A DNA stretch of 64,000 nucleotides. Origin: Camelus bactrianus (Eukaryota > Chordata > Mammalia > Artiodactyla > Camelidae). This document shows, one piece after another, positions 12,201 through 24,620 of the stretch (positions are counted from its first letter, which is position 1; each line of letters begins with the position of its first letter). The notes beneath the pieces were generated by a model. It was not told the DNA's origin, ran no database searches, and worked only from the letters and a program-made list of their open reading frames with translations. The DNA is taken from contig NW_027413959.1 of the NCBI RefSeq assembly GCF_048773025.1, positions 1,364,001 through 1,428,000 of the forward strand. The letters are read 5' to 3'. The translations under genes were made by a program, and so were the position numbers.

Positions 12201-14853
12201 GCTGGAAACGCAGGTAGCATCTAGTGCCTCCCCATGGACAGGGGAGGTAATTAGCGGACTTCCACCTGCCAGGGAACACCTGTGACACAAGGCAGCTGCG
12301 TGGAGGGCGGTCCCGAACCTCCCCCACACAGTCATCCGTGTTCCGGAATTCTGAGTGTGGGGAGGTTCCGTCTTCTGTCTGCAGCACCCGGGATCTCCTA
12401 GGAGCCATTCGAGTGTCTTCCCAGAGTCCCTCCCTGTGCGGGCTGCCGGGGAAAGGAGGGGGTTGTGCTGGAAACGCAGGTAGCATCTAGTGCCTCCCCA
12501 TGGACAGGGGAGGTAATTAGCGGACTTCCACCTGCCAGGGAACACCTGTGACACCAGGCAGCTGCGTGGAGGGCGGCCCTGAACCTCACCCACACAGTCA
12601 CACGTGTTCCGGAATTCTGAGTGTGGGGAGGTTCCGTCTTCTCTCTGCAGCACCCGGGTTCTGCTAGAAGCCCTTCGAGTGTCTTCCCAGAGTCCCTCCC
12701 TGTGCGGGCTGCCGGGGAAAGTCGGGGGTTGGGCTGGAAAAGCAGGTTGCATCTTGTGCCTCCCCATGGACAAGGGAGGTAATTAGCGGACTTCCCCCTG
12801 CCAGGGAACACCTGTGACACCAGGCAGCTGCGTGGAGGGCGGCCCCGAACATCCCCCACACAGTCAGCCGTGTTCCGGAATTCTGAGGGTGGGGAGGTTC
12901 CGTCTTCTGTCTGCAGCACCCGGGATCTCCTAGGAGCCATTCGAGTGTCTTCCCAGAGTCCCTCACTGTGCGGGCTGCCGGGGAAAGGAGTGGGTTGTGC
13001 TGGAAACGCAGGTAGCATCTAGTGCCTCCCCATGGACAGGGGAGGTAATTAGCGGACTTCCACCTGCCAGGGAACACCTGTGACACCAGGCAGCTGCGTG
13101 GAGGGCGGCCCTGAACCTCACCCACACAGTCACACGTGTTCCGGAATTCTGAGTGTGGGGAGGTTCCGTCTTCTGTCTGCAGCACCCGGGATCTCCTAGG
13201 AGCCATTCGAGTGTCTTCCCAGAGTCCCTCCCTGTGCGGGCTGCCGGGGAAAGGAGGGGGTTGTGCTGGAAACGCAGGTAGCATCTAGTGCCTCCCCATG
13301 GACAGGGGAGGTAATTAGCGGACTTCCACCTGCCAGGGAACACCTGTGACACCAGGCAGCTGCGTGGAGGGCGGCCCTGAACCTCACCCACACAGTCACA
13401 CGTGTTCCGGAATTCTGTGTGTGGGGAGGTTCCGTCTTCTGTCTGCAGCACCCGGGTTCTCCTAGGAGCCCTTCGAGTGACTTCCCAGAGTCCCTCCCTG
13501 TGCGGGCTGCCGGGGAAAGGCTGGGGTTGGGCTGGAAAAGCAGGTTGCATCTTGTGCCTCCCCATGGACAAGGGAGGTAATTAGCGGACTTCCCCCTGCC
13601 AGGGAACACCTGTGACTCCAGGCAGCTGCGTGGAGGGCGGCCCCGAACCTCCCCCACACAGTCAGCCGTGTTCCGGAATTCTGAGGGTGGGGAGGTTCCG
13701 TCTTCTGTCTGCAGCACCCGGGATCTCCTAGGAGCCATTCGAGTGTCTTCCCAGAGTCCCTCCCTGTGCTGGCTGCCGGGGAAAGGAGAGGGTTGTGCTG
13801 GAAACGCAGGTAGCATCTATTGCCTCCCCATGGACACGGGAGGTAATTAGCGGACTTCCACCTGCCAGGGAACACCTGTGACACCAGGCAGCTGCGTGGA
13901 GGGCGGCCCCGAACCTCCCCCACACAGTCAACCGTGTTCCGGAATTCTGAGTGTGGGGAGGTTCCGTCTTCTGTCTGCAGCACCCGGGATCTCTTAGGAG
14001 CCCTTCGAGTGTCTTCCCTGAGTCCCTCCCTGTGCGGGTTCCCGGGGAAAAAAGGGGGTTGTGCTGGAAACGCAGGTAAAATCTTGTGCCTCCCCATGGA
14101 CAGGGGAGGTAATTAGCGGACTTCCACCTGCCAGGGAACACCTGTGACACAAGGCAGATGCGTGGAGGGCGGCCCCGAACCTCCCCCACACAGTCATCCG
14201 TGTTCCGGAATTCTGAGGGTGGGGAGGTTCCGTCTTCTCTCTGCAGCACCCGGGATCTCCTAGGAGCCATTCGAGTGTCTTCCCAGAGTCCCTCCCTGTG
14301 CGGGCTGCCGGGGAAAGAGGGGGTTGTGCTGGAAGCGCAGGTAGCATCTAGTGCCTCCCCATGGACAGGGGAGGTAATTAGCGGACTTCCACCTGCCAGG
14401 GAACACCTGTGACACCAGGCAGCTGCGTGGAGTGCGGCCTCAAACCTCACCCACACAGTCAACCGTGTTCCGGAATTCTGAGTGTGGGGAGGTTCCGTCT
14501 TCTGTCTGCAGCACCCGGGATCTCTTAGGAGCCCTTCGAGTGTCTTCCCAGAGTCCCTCCCTGTGCGGGTTGCCGGGGAAAGGAGGGGGTTGTGCTGGAA
14601 ACGCAGGTAGCATCTACTGCCTCCCCATGGACAGGGGAGGTAATTAGCCGACTTCCACCTGCCAGGGAACACCTGTGACACAAGGCAGCTGCGTGGAGGG
14701 CGGCCCCGAACCTCCCCCACACAATCAGCCGTGTTCCGGAATTCTGAGTGTGGGGAGGTTCCGTCTTCTGTCTGCAGCACCCGGGATCTCCTAGGAGCCA
14801 TTCGAGTGTCTTCCCAGAGTCCCTCCCTGTGCGGGCTGCCGGGGAAAGGAGGT
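8942..14853. repeat. Higher-order repeat P, copy 2
   Basis: Second copy of the 2,296-8,473 block, one monomer shorter because of an in-register loss at about 9,745-9,790. Sequence and variant order otherwise follow copy 1 at a constant offset of 6,380-6,381 bp through about 14,852. Scattered single-base differences are visible, for example near 4,435/10,815, 4,509/10,889 and 5,017/11,397. The near identity argues that the duplication is much younger than the divergence between neighbouring monomers. Confidence 0.9.
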
Positions 14854-17450
14854 AGTTGTGCTGGAAACGCAGGTAGCATCAAGTGCCACCCCATGGACAA
14901 TGGAGGTAATTAGCGGACTTCCACTTGCCAGGGAACACCTGTGACACCAGGCAGCTGCGTGGAGGGCGGCCCTGAACCTCAGCAACACAGTCACACGTGT
15001 TCCGGAATTCTGAGTGTGCGGAGGTTCCGTCTTCTGTCTGCAGCACCCGGGATCTCCTAGGAGCCATTCGAGTGTCTTCCCAGAGTCCCTCCCTGTGCGG
15101 GCTGCCGGGGAAAGGAGGGGGTTGTGCTGGAAACGCAGGTAGCATCTAGTGCCTCCCCATGGACAGGGGAGGTAATTAGCGGACTTCCACCTGCCAGGGA
15201 ACACCTGTGACACCAGGCAGCTTCGTGGAGTGCGGCCCTGAACCTCATCCACACAGTCACACGTGTTCCGGAATTCTGAGCGTGGGGAGGTTCCGTCTTC
15301 TGTCTGCAGCATCTGGGATCTCCTAGGAGCCCTTCGAGTGTCTTCCCAGAGTCCCTCCCTGTGCGGGCTGCCGGGGAAAGGAGGGGGTTATGCTAGAAAC
15401 GCAGGTAGCATCTAGTGCCTCCCCATGGACAGGGGAGGTAATTAGCGGACTTCCACCTGCCAGGGAACACCTGTGACAACAGGCAGCTGAGTGGAGTGCG
15501 GCCCTGAACCTCACCCACACAGTCACACGTGTTCCGGAATTCTGAGAGTGGGGAGGTTCCGTCTTCTGTCTGCAGCACACGGGTTCTCCTAGAAGCCCTT
15601 CGAGTGTCTTCCCAGAGTCCCTCCCTGTCCGGGCTACCGGGGAAAGGCGGGGGTTGGGCTGGAAAAGCAGGTTGCATCTTGTGCCTCCCCATGGACAAGG
15701 GAGGTAATTAGCGGACTTACCCCTGCCAGGGAACACCTGTGACACCAGGCAGCTGCGTGGAGGGCGGCCCCGAAACTCCCCCACACAGTCAGACGTGTTC
15801 CGGAATTCTGAGGGTGGGGAGGTTCCGTCTTCTGTCTGCAGCACCCGGGATCTCTTAGGAGCCATTCGAGTGTCTTCCCAGAGTCCCTCCCTGTGCGGGC
15901 TGCCGGGGAAAGGAGGGGGTTGTGCTGGAAACGCAGGTAGCATCTAGTGCCTCCCCATGGACAGGGGAGGTAATTAGCGGACTTCCACCTGCCAGGGAAC
16001 ACCTGTGACACCAGGCAGCTGCGTGGAGGGCGGCCCCGAACCTCCCCCACACAGTCATCCGTGTTCCGGAATTCTGAGTGTGGGGAGGTTCCGTCTTCTG
16101 TCTGCAGCACCCGGGATCTCCTAGTAGCCATTCGACTGTCTTCCCAGAGTCCCTCCCTGTGCGGGCTGCCGGGGAAAGGAGGGGGTTGTGCTGGAAACGC
16201 AGGTAGCATCTAGTGCCTCCCCATGGACAGGGGAGGTAATTAGCGGACTTCCACCTGCCAGGGAACACCTGTGACACCAGGCAGCTGCGTGGAGGGCGGC
16301 CCCGAACCTCACCCACACAGTCAACCGTGTTCCGGAATTCTGAGTGTGGGGAGGTTCCGTCTTCTGTCTGCAGCACCCGGGATCTCCTAGGAGCCCTTCG
16401 AGTGTCTTCCCAGAGTCCCTCCCTGTGCGGGCTGCCGGGGAAAGGAGGGGGTTGTGCTGGAAACGCAGGTAGCATCTAGTGCCACCCCATGGACAGGGGA
16501 GGTAATTAGCGGACTTCCACCTGCCAGGGATCACCTGTGACACCAGGAAGCTGCGTGGAGGGCGGCCCTGAACCTCACCCACACAGTCACACGTGTTCCG
16601 GAATTCTGAGTGTGGGGAGGTTCCATCTTCTGTCTGCAGCATCCGGGATCTCTTAGGAGCCCTTCGAGTGTCTTCCCAGAGTCCCTCCCTGTGCGGGTTG
16701 CCGGGGAAAGGAGGGGGTTGTGCTGGAAACGCAGGTAGCATCTAGTGCCTCCCCATGGGCAGGGGAGGTAATTAGCGGACTTCCACCTGCCAGGGAACAC
16801 CTGTGACACCAGGCAGCTGCGTGGAGGGCGGCCCCGAACCTCCCCCACACAGTCATTCGTGTTCCGGAATTCTGAGTGTGAAGAGGTTCCGTCTTCTGTC
16901 TGCAGCACCCGGGATCTCCTAGGAGCCATTCGAGTGTCTTCCCAGAGTCCCTCCCTGTGCGGGCTGCCGGGGAAAGGAGGGGGTTGTGCTGGAAACGCAG
17001 GTAGCATCTAGTGCCTTCCCATGGACAGGGGAGGTAATTAGCGGACTTCCACCTGCCAGGGAACACCCGTGACACCAGGCAGCTGCGTGGAGGGCGGCCC
17101 CGAACCTCACCCACACAGTCACACGTGTTCCAGAATTCTGAGTGTGGGGAGGTTCCGTCTTCTGTCTGCAGCACCCGGGATCTCCTAGGAGCCATTCGAG
17201 TGTCTTCCCAGAGTCCCTCCCTGTGCGGGCTGCCGGGGAAAGGAGGGGGTTGTGCTGGAAACGCAGGTAGCATCTAGTGCCTCCCCATGGACAGGGGAGG
17301 TAATTAGCGGACTTCCACCTGCCAGGGAACACCTGTGACACCAGGCAGCTGCGTGGTTGGCGGCCCTGAACCTCACCCACACAGTCACACGTGTTCCGGA
17401 ATTCTGAGTGTGGGGAGGTTCCGTCTTCTGTCTGCAGCACCCGGGTTCTC
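14854..17450. repeat. Block collinear with 62.2-64.0 kb
   Basis: About ten monomers. Those at about 14,854-16,700 share private variants in order with about 62,166-64,000 at an offset of 47,312 bp (178 monomers). Part of them (about 14,854-15,850) also matches 59.0-60.0 kb at an offset near 44,125 bp. Shared markers are GGAGGTAGTTG, CTTCCACTTGCC, CAGCTTCGTGGAGTG and TAGTAGCCATTCGACTG. Confidence 0.8.
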
Positions 17451-18051
17451 CTAGGAGCCCTTCGAGTGTCTTCCCAGAGTCCCTCCCTGTGCGGGCTGCC
17501 GGGGAAAGTCGGGGGTTGGGCTGGAAAAGCAGGTAGCATCTTGTGCCTCCCCATGGACAAGGGAGGTAATTAGCGGACTTCCCCCTGCAAGGGAACACCT
17601 GTGACACCAGGCAGCTGCGTGGAGGGCGGCCCCGAACCTCCCCCACACAGTCAACCTTGTTCCGGAATTCTGAGGGTGGGTAGGTTCCGTCTTCTGGCTG
17701 CAGCACCCGGGATCTCCTAGGAGCCATTCGAGTGTCTTCCCAGAGTCCCTCCCTGTGCGGGCTGCCGGGGAAAGGAGGGGGTTGTGCTGGAAACGCTGGT
17801 AGCATCTAGTGCCTCCCCATGGACAGGGGAGGTAATTAGCGGACTTCCACCTGCCAGGGAACACCTGTGACACCAGGAAGCTGCGTGGAGGGCGGCCCCT
17901 AACCTCCCCCACACAGTCAACCGTGTTCCGGAATTCTGAGTGTGGGGAGGTTCCGTCTTCTATCTGCAGCACCCGGGATCTCTTAGGAGCCCTTCGAGTG
18001 TCTTCCCAGAGTCCCTCCCTGTGCGGGTTGCCGGGGAAAGGAGGGGGTTTT

Positions 18052-19645
18052 GCTGGAAACGCAGGTAGCATCTAGTGCCTCCCCATGGACAGGGGAGGTA
18101 ATTAGCGGACTTCCTTCTGCTAGGGCACACCTGTGACACAAGGCAGCTGCGTGGAGGGCGGCCCCGAACCTCCCCCACACAGTCATCCGTATTCCGGAAT
18201 TCTGAGGGTGGGGAGGTTCCGTCATCTGTCTGCAGCACCCGAGATTTCCTAGGAGCCATTCGAGTGTCTTCCCAGAGTCCCTCCCTGTGCGGGTTGCCGG
18301 GGAAAGGAGGGGGTTGTGCTGGAAACGCAGGTAGCATCTAGTGCCTCCCCATGGACAGGGGAGGTAATTAGCGGACTTCCACCTGCCAGGGAACACCTGT
18401 GATACCAGGCAGCTGCGTGGAGGGCGGCCCCGAACCTCCCCCACACAGTCAACCGTGTTCCGGAATTCTGAGTGTGGGGAGGTTCCGTCTTCTCTCTGCA
18501 GCACCCGGGTTTCCTAGGAGCCCTTCGAGTGTCTTCCCAGAGTCCCTCCCTGTGCGGGCTGCCGGGGAAAGGCGGGGGTTGGGCTGGAAAAGCAGGTAGC
18601 ATCTTGTGCCTCCCCATGGACAGGGGAGGTAATTAGCGGACTTCCTCCTGCCAGGGAACACCTGTGACACCAGGCAGCTGCGTGGAGGGCGGCCCCGAAC
18701 CTCCCCCACACAGTCAACCGTGTTCCGGAATTCTGAGGGTGGGGAGATTCCGTCTTCTGTCTGCAGCACCTGGGATCCTCTAGGAGCCATTCGAGTGTCT
18801 TCCCAGAGTCCCTCCCTGTGCGGGCTGCCGGGGAAAGGAGGGGGTTGTGCTGGAAACGCAGGTAGCATCTAGTGTCTCCCCATGGACAGGGGAGGTAATT
18901 AGCGGACTTCCTTCTGCTAGGGCACACCTGTGACACAAGGCAGCTGCGTGGAGGGCGGCCCCGAACCTCCCCCACACAGTCATCCGTATTCCGGAATTCT
19001 GAGGGTGGGGAGGTTCCGTCTTCTGTCTGCAGCACCCGAGATCTCCTAGGAGCCATTCGAGTGTCTTCCCAGAGTCCCTCCCTGTGCGGGTTGCCGGGGA
19101 AAGGAGGGGGTTGTGCTGGAAACGCAGGTAGCATCTAGTGCCTCCCCATGGACAGGGGAGGTAATTAGCGGACTTCCACCTGCCAGGGAACACCTGTGAT
19201 ACCAGGCAGCTGCGTGGAGGGCGGCCCCGAACCTCCCCCACACAGTCAACCGTGTTCCGGAATTCTGAGTGTGGGGAGGTTCCGTCTTCTCTCTGCAGAA
19301 CCCGGGTTTCCTAGGAGCCCTTCGAGTGTCTTCCCAGAGTCCCTCCCTGTGCGGGCTGCCGGGGAAAGGAGGGGGTTGTGCTGGAAACGCAGGTAGCATC
19401 TAGTGTCTCCCCATGGACAGGGGAGGTAATTAGCGGACTTCCACATGCCAGGGAACACCTGTGAAACCAGGCAGCTGCGTGGAGGGCGGCCCTGAACCTC
19501 ACCCACACAGTCACACGTGTTCCGGAATTCTGAGGGTGGGGAGGTTCCGTCTTCTGTCTGCAGCACCCGGGATCTCCTAGGAGCCATTCGAGTGTCTTCC
19601 CAGAGTCCCTCACTGTGCGGGCTGCCGGGGAAAGGAGGGGGTTGT
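18052..19645. repeat. Three-monomer (797-bp) tandem duplication
   Basis: Two near-copies of a trimer lie side by side. The rare marker CTTCCTTCTGCTAGGG starts at 18,110 and again at 18,907 (797 bp apart). A 1-bp-shortened CCCGGGTTTCC follows in both, near 18,506 and 19,303. The same marker occurs at 24,755 and 33,264, so a single version of this trimer also exists in the later blocks and was duplicated here. Boundaries are approximate. Confidence 0.82.
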
Positions 19646-22600
19646 GCTGGAAACGCAGGTAGCTTCTAGTGCCTCCCCATGGACAGGGGAGATATTTAGC
19701 GAACTTCCACCTGCCAGGGAACACCTGTGACACCAGGCACCTGCGTGGAGTGCGGCCCCGAACCTCCCCCACACAGTCAACCGTGTTCCGGAATTCTGAG
19801 TGTGGGGAGGTTCCGTCTTCTCTCTGCAGCACCCGGGTTCTCCTAGGAGCCCTTCGAGTGTCTTCCCAGAGTCCCTCACTGTGCGGGCTGCCGGGGAAAG
19901 GCGGGGGTTGGGCTGGAAAAGCAGGTTGCATCTTGTGCCTCCCCATGGACAAGGGAGGTATTTAGCGGACTTCCCCCTGCCAGGGAACACCTGTGACACC
20001 AGGCAGCTGCGTGGAGGGCGGCCCCGATCCTCCCCCACACAGTCAGCCGTGTTCCGGAATTCTGAGTGTGGGGAGGTTCCGTCTTCTGTCTGCAGCACCC
20101 GGGATCTCCTAGGAGCCATTCAAGTGTCTTCCCAGAGTCCCTCCCTCTGCGGGCTGCCGGGGAAAGGAGGGGGTTGTGCTGGAAACGCAGGTAGCATCTA
20201 GTGCCTCCCCATGGACAGGGGAGGTAATTAGCGGACTTCCACCTGCCAGGGAACACCTGTGACACCAGGCAGCTGCGTGGAGGGCGGCCCTGAACCTCCC
20301 CCACACAGTCAACCGTGTTGCGGAATTCTGAGTGTGGGGAGGTTCCGTCTTCTGTCTGCAGCACCCGGGTTCTCCTAGGAGCCCTTCGAGTGTCTTCCCA
20401 GAGTCCCTCCCTGTGCGGGCTGCCGGGGAAAGGCGGGGGTTGGGCTGGAAAAGCAGGTTGCATCTTGTGCCTCCCCATGGACAAGGGAGGTAATTAGCGG
20501 ACTTCCCCCTGCCAGGGAACACCTGTGACACCAGGCATCTGCGTGGAGGACGGCCCCGAACCTCCCCCACACAGTGAGCCGTGTTCAGGAATTCTGAGGG
20601 TGGGGAGGATCCGTCTTCTGTCTGCAGCAACCGGGATCTCCTAGGAGCCATTCGAGTGTCTTCCCAGAGTCCCTCCCTGTGCGGGCTGCCGGGGAAAGGA
20701 GGGGGTTGTGCTGGAAACGCAGGTAGCATCTAGTGCCTCCCCATGGACAGGGGAGGTAATTAGCGGACTTCCAACTGCCAGGGAACACCTGTGACACCAG
20801 GCAGCTGCGTGGAGGGCGGCCCTGAACCTCACCCACACAGTCAGCCGTGTTCCGGAATTCTGAGGGTGGGGAGGTTCCGTCTTCTGGCTGCAGCACCCGG
20901 GATCTCCTAGGAGCCATTCGAGTGTCTTCCCAGAGTCCCTCCCTGTGCGAGCTGCCGGGGAAAGGAGGGGGTTGTGCTGGAAACGCAGGTAGCATCTAGT
21001 GCCTCCCCATGGACAGGGGAGGTAATTAGCGGACTTCCACCTGCCAGGGAACACCTGTGACACCAGGAAGCTGCGTGGAGGGCGACCCCTAACCTCCCCC
21101 ACACAGTCAACCGTGTTCTGGAATTCTGAGTGTGGGGAGGTTCCGTCTTCTGTCTGCAGCACCCGGGATCTCTTAGGAGCCCTTCGAGTGTCTTCCCAGA
21201 GTCCCTCCCTGTGCGGGTTGCCGGGGAAAGGAGGGGGTTGTGCTGGAAACGCAGGTAGCATCTAGTGCCTCCCCATGGACAGGGGAGGTAATTAGCGGAC
21301 TTCCACCTGCCAGGGCACACCTGTGACACAAGGCAGCTGCGTGGAGGGCGGCCCCGAACCTCCCCCACACAGTGAGCCGTGTTCCGGAATTCTGAGGGTG
21401 GGGAGGTTCCGTCTTCTGTCTGCAGCACCCGGGATCTCCTAGGAGCCATTCGAGTGTCTTCCCAGAATCCCTCCCTGTGCGGGCTGCCGGGGAAAGGAGG
21501 GGGTTGTGCTGGAAACGCAGGTAGCATCTAGTGCCTCCCCATGGACAGGGGAGGTAATAGCGGACTTCCACCTGCCAGGGAACACCTGTGACACCAGGCA
21601 GCTGCGTGGAGGGCGGCCCCGAACCTCCCCCACACAGTCAACCGTGTTCCGGAATTCTGAGTGTGGGGAGGTTCCGTCTTCTGTCTGCAGCACCCGGGAT
21701 CTCTTAGGAGCCCTTCGAGTGTCTCCCCAGAGTCCCTCCCTGTGCGGGTTGCCGGGGAAAGGAGGGGGTTGTGCTGGAAACGCAGGTAGCATCTAGTGCC
21801 TCCCCATGGACAGGGGAGGTAATTAGCGGACTTCCACCTGCCAGGGAACACCTGTGACACAAGGCAGCTGCGTGGAGGGCGGCCCCGAACCTCCCCCACA
21901 CAGTCATCCGTGTTCCGGAATTCTGAGGGTGGGGAGGTTCCGTCTTCTGTCTGCAGCACCCGGGATCTCCTAGGAGCCATTCGAGTGTCTTCCCAGAGTC
22001 CCTCCCTGTGCGGGCTGCCGGGGAAAGGAGGGGGTTGTGCTGGAAACGCAGGTAGCATCTAGTGCCTCCCCATGGACAGGGGAGGTAATTAGCGGACTTC
22101 CACCTGCCAGGGAACACCTGTGACACCAGGCAGCTGCGTGGAGGGCGGCCCTGAACCTCACCCACACAGTCACACGTGTTCCGGAATTCTGAGTGTGGGG
22201 AGGATCTGTCTTCTGTCTGCACCACCCGGGATCTCCTAGGAGCCATTCAAGTGTCTTCCCAGAGTCCCTCCCTGTGTGGGCTGCCGGGGAAAGGAGGGGG
22301 TTGTGCTGGAAACGCAGGTAGCATCTAGTGCCTCCCCATGGACAGGGGAGGTAATTAGCGGACTTCCACCTGCCAGGGAACACCTGTGTCACCAGGGAGA
22401 TGCGTGGAGGGCGGCCCCGAAACTCACCCACACAGTCAAGCGTGTTCCGGAATTTTGAGTGTGGGGAGGTTCCGTCTTCTGTCTGCAGCACCCGGGATCT
22501 CTTAGGAGCCATTCGAGTGTCTTCCCAGAGTCCCTCCCTGTGCGGGTTGCCGGGGAAAGGAGGGGTTTTGCTGGAAACGCAGGTAGCATCTACTGCCTCC

Positions 22601-22860
22601 CCATGGACAGGGGAGGTAATTAGCGGACTTCAACCTGCCAGGGAACACCTGTGACACCAGGCAGCTTCGTGGAGGGCGGCCCCGAACCTCCCCCACACAG
22701 TCAGCCGTGTTCCGGAATCTGAGTGTGGGGAGGTTCCGTCTTCTGTCTGCAGCACCCGGGATCTCCTAGGAGCCATTCGAGTGTCTTCCCAGAGTCCCTC
22801 CCTGTGCGGGCTGCCGGGGAAAGGAGGGGGTTGTGCTGGAAACGCAGGTAGCATCTAGTG

Positions 22861-23126
22861 CCTCCCCATGGACAGGGGAGGTAATTAGCGGACTTCCACC
22901 TGCCAGGGAACACCTGTGACACCAGGCAGCTGCGTGGAGGGCGGCCCTGAACCTCACCCACACAGTCACACGTGTTCCGGAATTCTGAGTGTGGGGAGGT
23001 TCCGTCTTCTGTCTGCAGCACCCGGGATCTCCTAGGAGCCATTCGAGTGTCTTCCCAGAGTCCCTCCCTGTGCGGGCTGCCGGGGAAAGGAGGGGGTTTT
23101 GCTGGAAACGCAGGTAGCATCTAGTG
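22861..23126 (+). repeat. Exemplar 266-bp monomer (majority class)
   Basis: Reference unit for describing the array. Offsets from its first base: CCATGG at 6-11; GGGGAGGT at 15-22; CACCTG at 51-56; CAGCTG at 78-83; GGGCGG at 90-95; the most variable segment at about 86-112, which includes a CG/TG site; TTCCGGAA at 116-123 overlapping GAATTC at 120-125; a second GGGGAGGT at 133-140; a pyrimidine-rich run ending CTGCAG at 153-158; CCCGGG at 161-166; CCTAGG at 171-176; a G-rich segment at about 213-237; GGAAACG at 244-250. The main sites that vary between monomer classes are CAGG/CAAG after the NcoI-type site, ACACC/ACACA, CCGAACC/CTGAACC, GTCAACC/GTCACAC/GTCATCC/GTCAGCC, GAGTGTG/GAGGGTG, GATCTCC/GATCTCT/GTTCTCC, ATTCG/CTTCG, GGGCTGCC/GGGTTGCC and AAACG/AAAAG. 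Confidence 0.95.
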
Positions 23127-24620
23127 CCTCCACATGGACAGGGGTGGTAATTAGCGGACTTCCACCTGCCAGGGAACACCTGTGACACAAGGCAGCTGCG
23201 TGGAGGGCGGCCCCGAAAATCCCCCACACAGTCATCCGTGTTCCGGAATTCTGAGTGTGGGGAGGTTCCGTCTTCTGTCTGCAGCACCCGGGATCTCCTA
23301 GGAGCCCTTCGAGAGTCTTCCCAGAGTCCCTCCCTGTGCGGGTTGCCGGGGAAAGGAGGGGGTTGTGCTGGAAACGCAGGTAGCACCTAGTGCCTCCCCA
23401 TGGACATGGGAGGTAATTAGCGGACTTCCACCTGCCAGGGAACACCTGTGACACAAGGCAGCTGCGTGGAGGGCGGCCCCGAACCTCCCCCACACAGTCA
23501 TCCGTGTTCCGGAATTCTGAGTGTGGGGAGGTTCCGTCTCCTGTCTGCAGCACCCGGGATCTCCTAGGAGCCATTCGTGTGTCTTCCCAGAGTCCCTCCC
23601 AGTGCGGGTTGCCGGGGAAAGGAGGGGGTTGTGCTGGAAACGCAGGTAGCATCTAGTGCCTCCCCATGGACAGGGGAGGTAATTAGCGGACTTCCACCTG
23701 CCAGGGAACACCTGTGACACAAGGCAGCTGCGTGGTGGGCGGCCCCGAACCTCCCCCACACAGTCATCCGTGTTCCGGAATTCTGAGTGTGAAGAGGTTC
23801 CGTCTTCTGTCTGCAGCACCCGGGATCTCCTAGGAGCCATTCGAGTGTCTTCCCAGAGTCCCTCCCTGTGCGGGCTGCCGGGGAAAGGAGGGGGTTGTGC
23901 TGGAAACGCAGGTAGCATCTAGTGCCTTCCCATGGACAGGGGAGGTAATTAGCGGACTTCCACCTGCCAGGGAACACCTGTGACAACAGGCAGCTGCGTG
24001 GAGGGCGGCCCTGAACCTCACCCACACAGTCACACGTGTTCCAGAATTCTGAGTGTGGGGAGGTTCCGTCTTCTGTCTGCAGCACCCGGGATCTCCTAGG
24101 AGCCATTCGAGTGTCTTCCCAGAGTCCCTCCCTGTGCGGGCTGCCGGGGAAAGGAGGGGGTTGTGCTGGAAACGCAGGTAGCATCTAGTGCCTCCCCATG
24201 GACAGGGGAGGTAATTAGCGGACTTCCACCTGCCAGGGAACACCTGTGACACCAGGCAGCTGCGTGGAGGGCGGCCCCGAACCTCACCCACACAGTCAAA
24301 CGTGTTGCGGAATTCTGAGTGTGGGGAGGTTCCGTCTTCTGTCTGCAGCACCCGGTATCTCCTAGGAGCCCTTCGAATGTCTTCCCAGAGTCCCTCACTG
24401 TGCGGGTTGCCGGGGAAAGGAGGGGGTTGTGCTGGAAACGCAGGTAGCATCTAGTGCCTCCCCATGGACAGGGGAGGTAATTAGCGGACTTCCACCTGCC
24501 AGGGAACACCTGTGACACCAGGAAGCTGCGTGGAGGGCGGCCCCTAACCTCCCCCACACAGTCAACCGTGTTCCGGAATTCTGAGGGTGGGGAGGTTCCG
24601 TCTTCTGTCTGCAGCACCCG

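Larger units (their letters stand above)
17451..24620. repeat. Mixed monomer block with links to 33.7-37.5 kb
   Basis: About 27 monomers without one simple tandem HOR. About 20,109-20,900 is collinear with 34,732-35,520 (offset 14,623 bp, 55 monomers). About 21,439-23,386 is collinear with 35,530-37,477 (offset 14,091 bp, 53 monomers). The partner therefore lacks two monomers between these stretches. One unit near 22,716 has lost a base in the EcoRI core (GGAATCTGAG). Confidence 0.75.

Noticed and set aside
22875-23000. The monomer as an ancient dimer of two about 133-bp halves
   Set aside because: GGGGAGGT occurs twice per unit (offsets 15 and 133) with loosely similar sequence after it (about 10 of 16), but the spacing is 118, not 133, and similarity does not extend further.
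23091-23113. CENP-B-box-like match around TGGAAACG in the monomer
   Set aside because: My alignment gives about 11 of 17 positions and only 5 of the 9 essential ones; the CGGG end and part of TTCG are missing. Not enough to call a CENP-B box or to claim a centromere.
22861-23126. PRDM9-type recombination motif (CCNCCNTNNCCNC) in CCTCCCTGTGCGG
   Set aside because: The second half of the motif does not match (GC and G in place of CC and C). The PRDM9 allele of the source species is also unknown.
22861-23126. GGGCGG (Sp1 core) and E-box hexamers as promoters
   Set aside because: Short motifs in a GC-rich repeat are expected by chance. No start site, TATA or downstream gene supports a promoter call.
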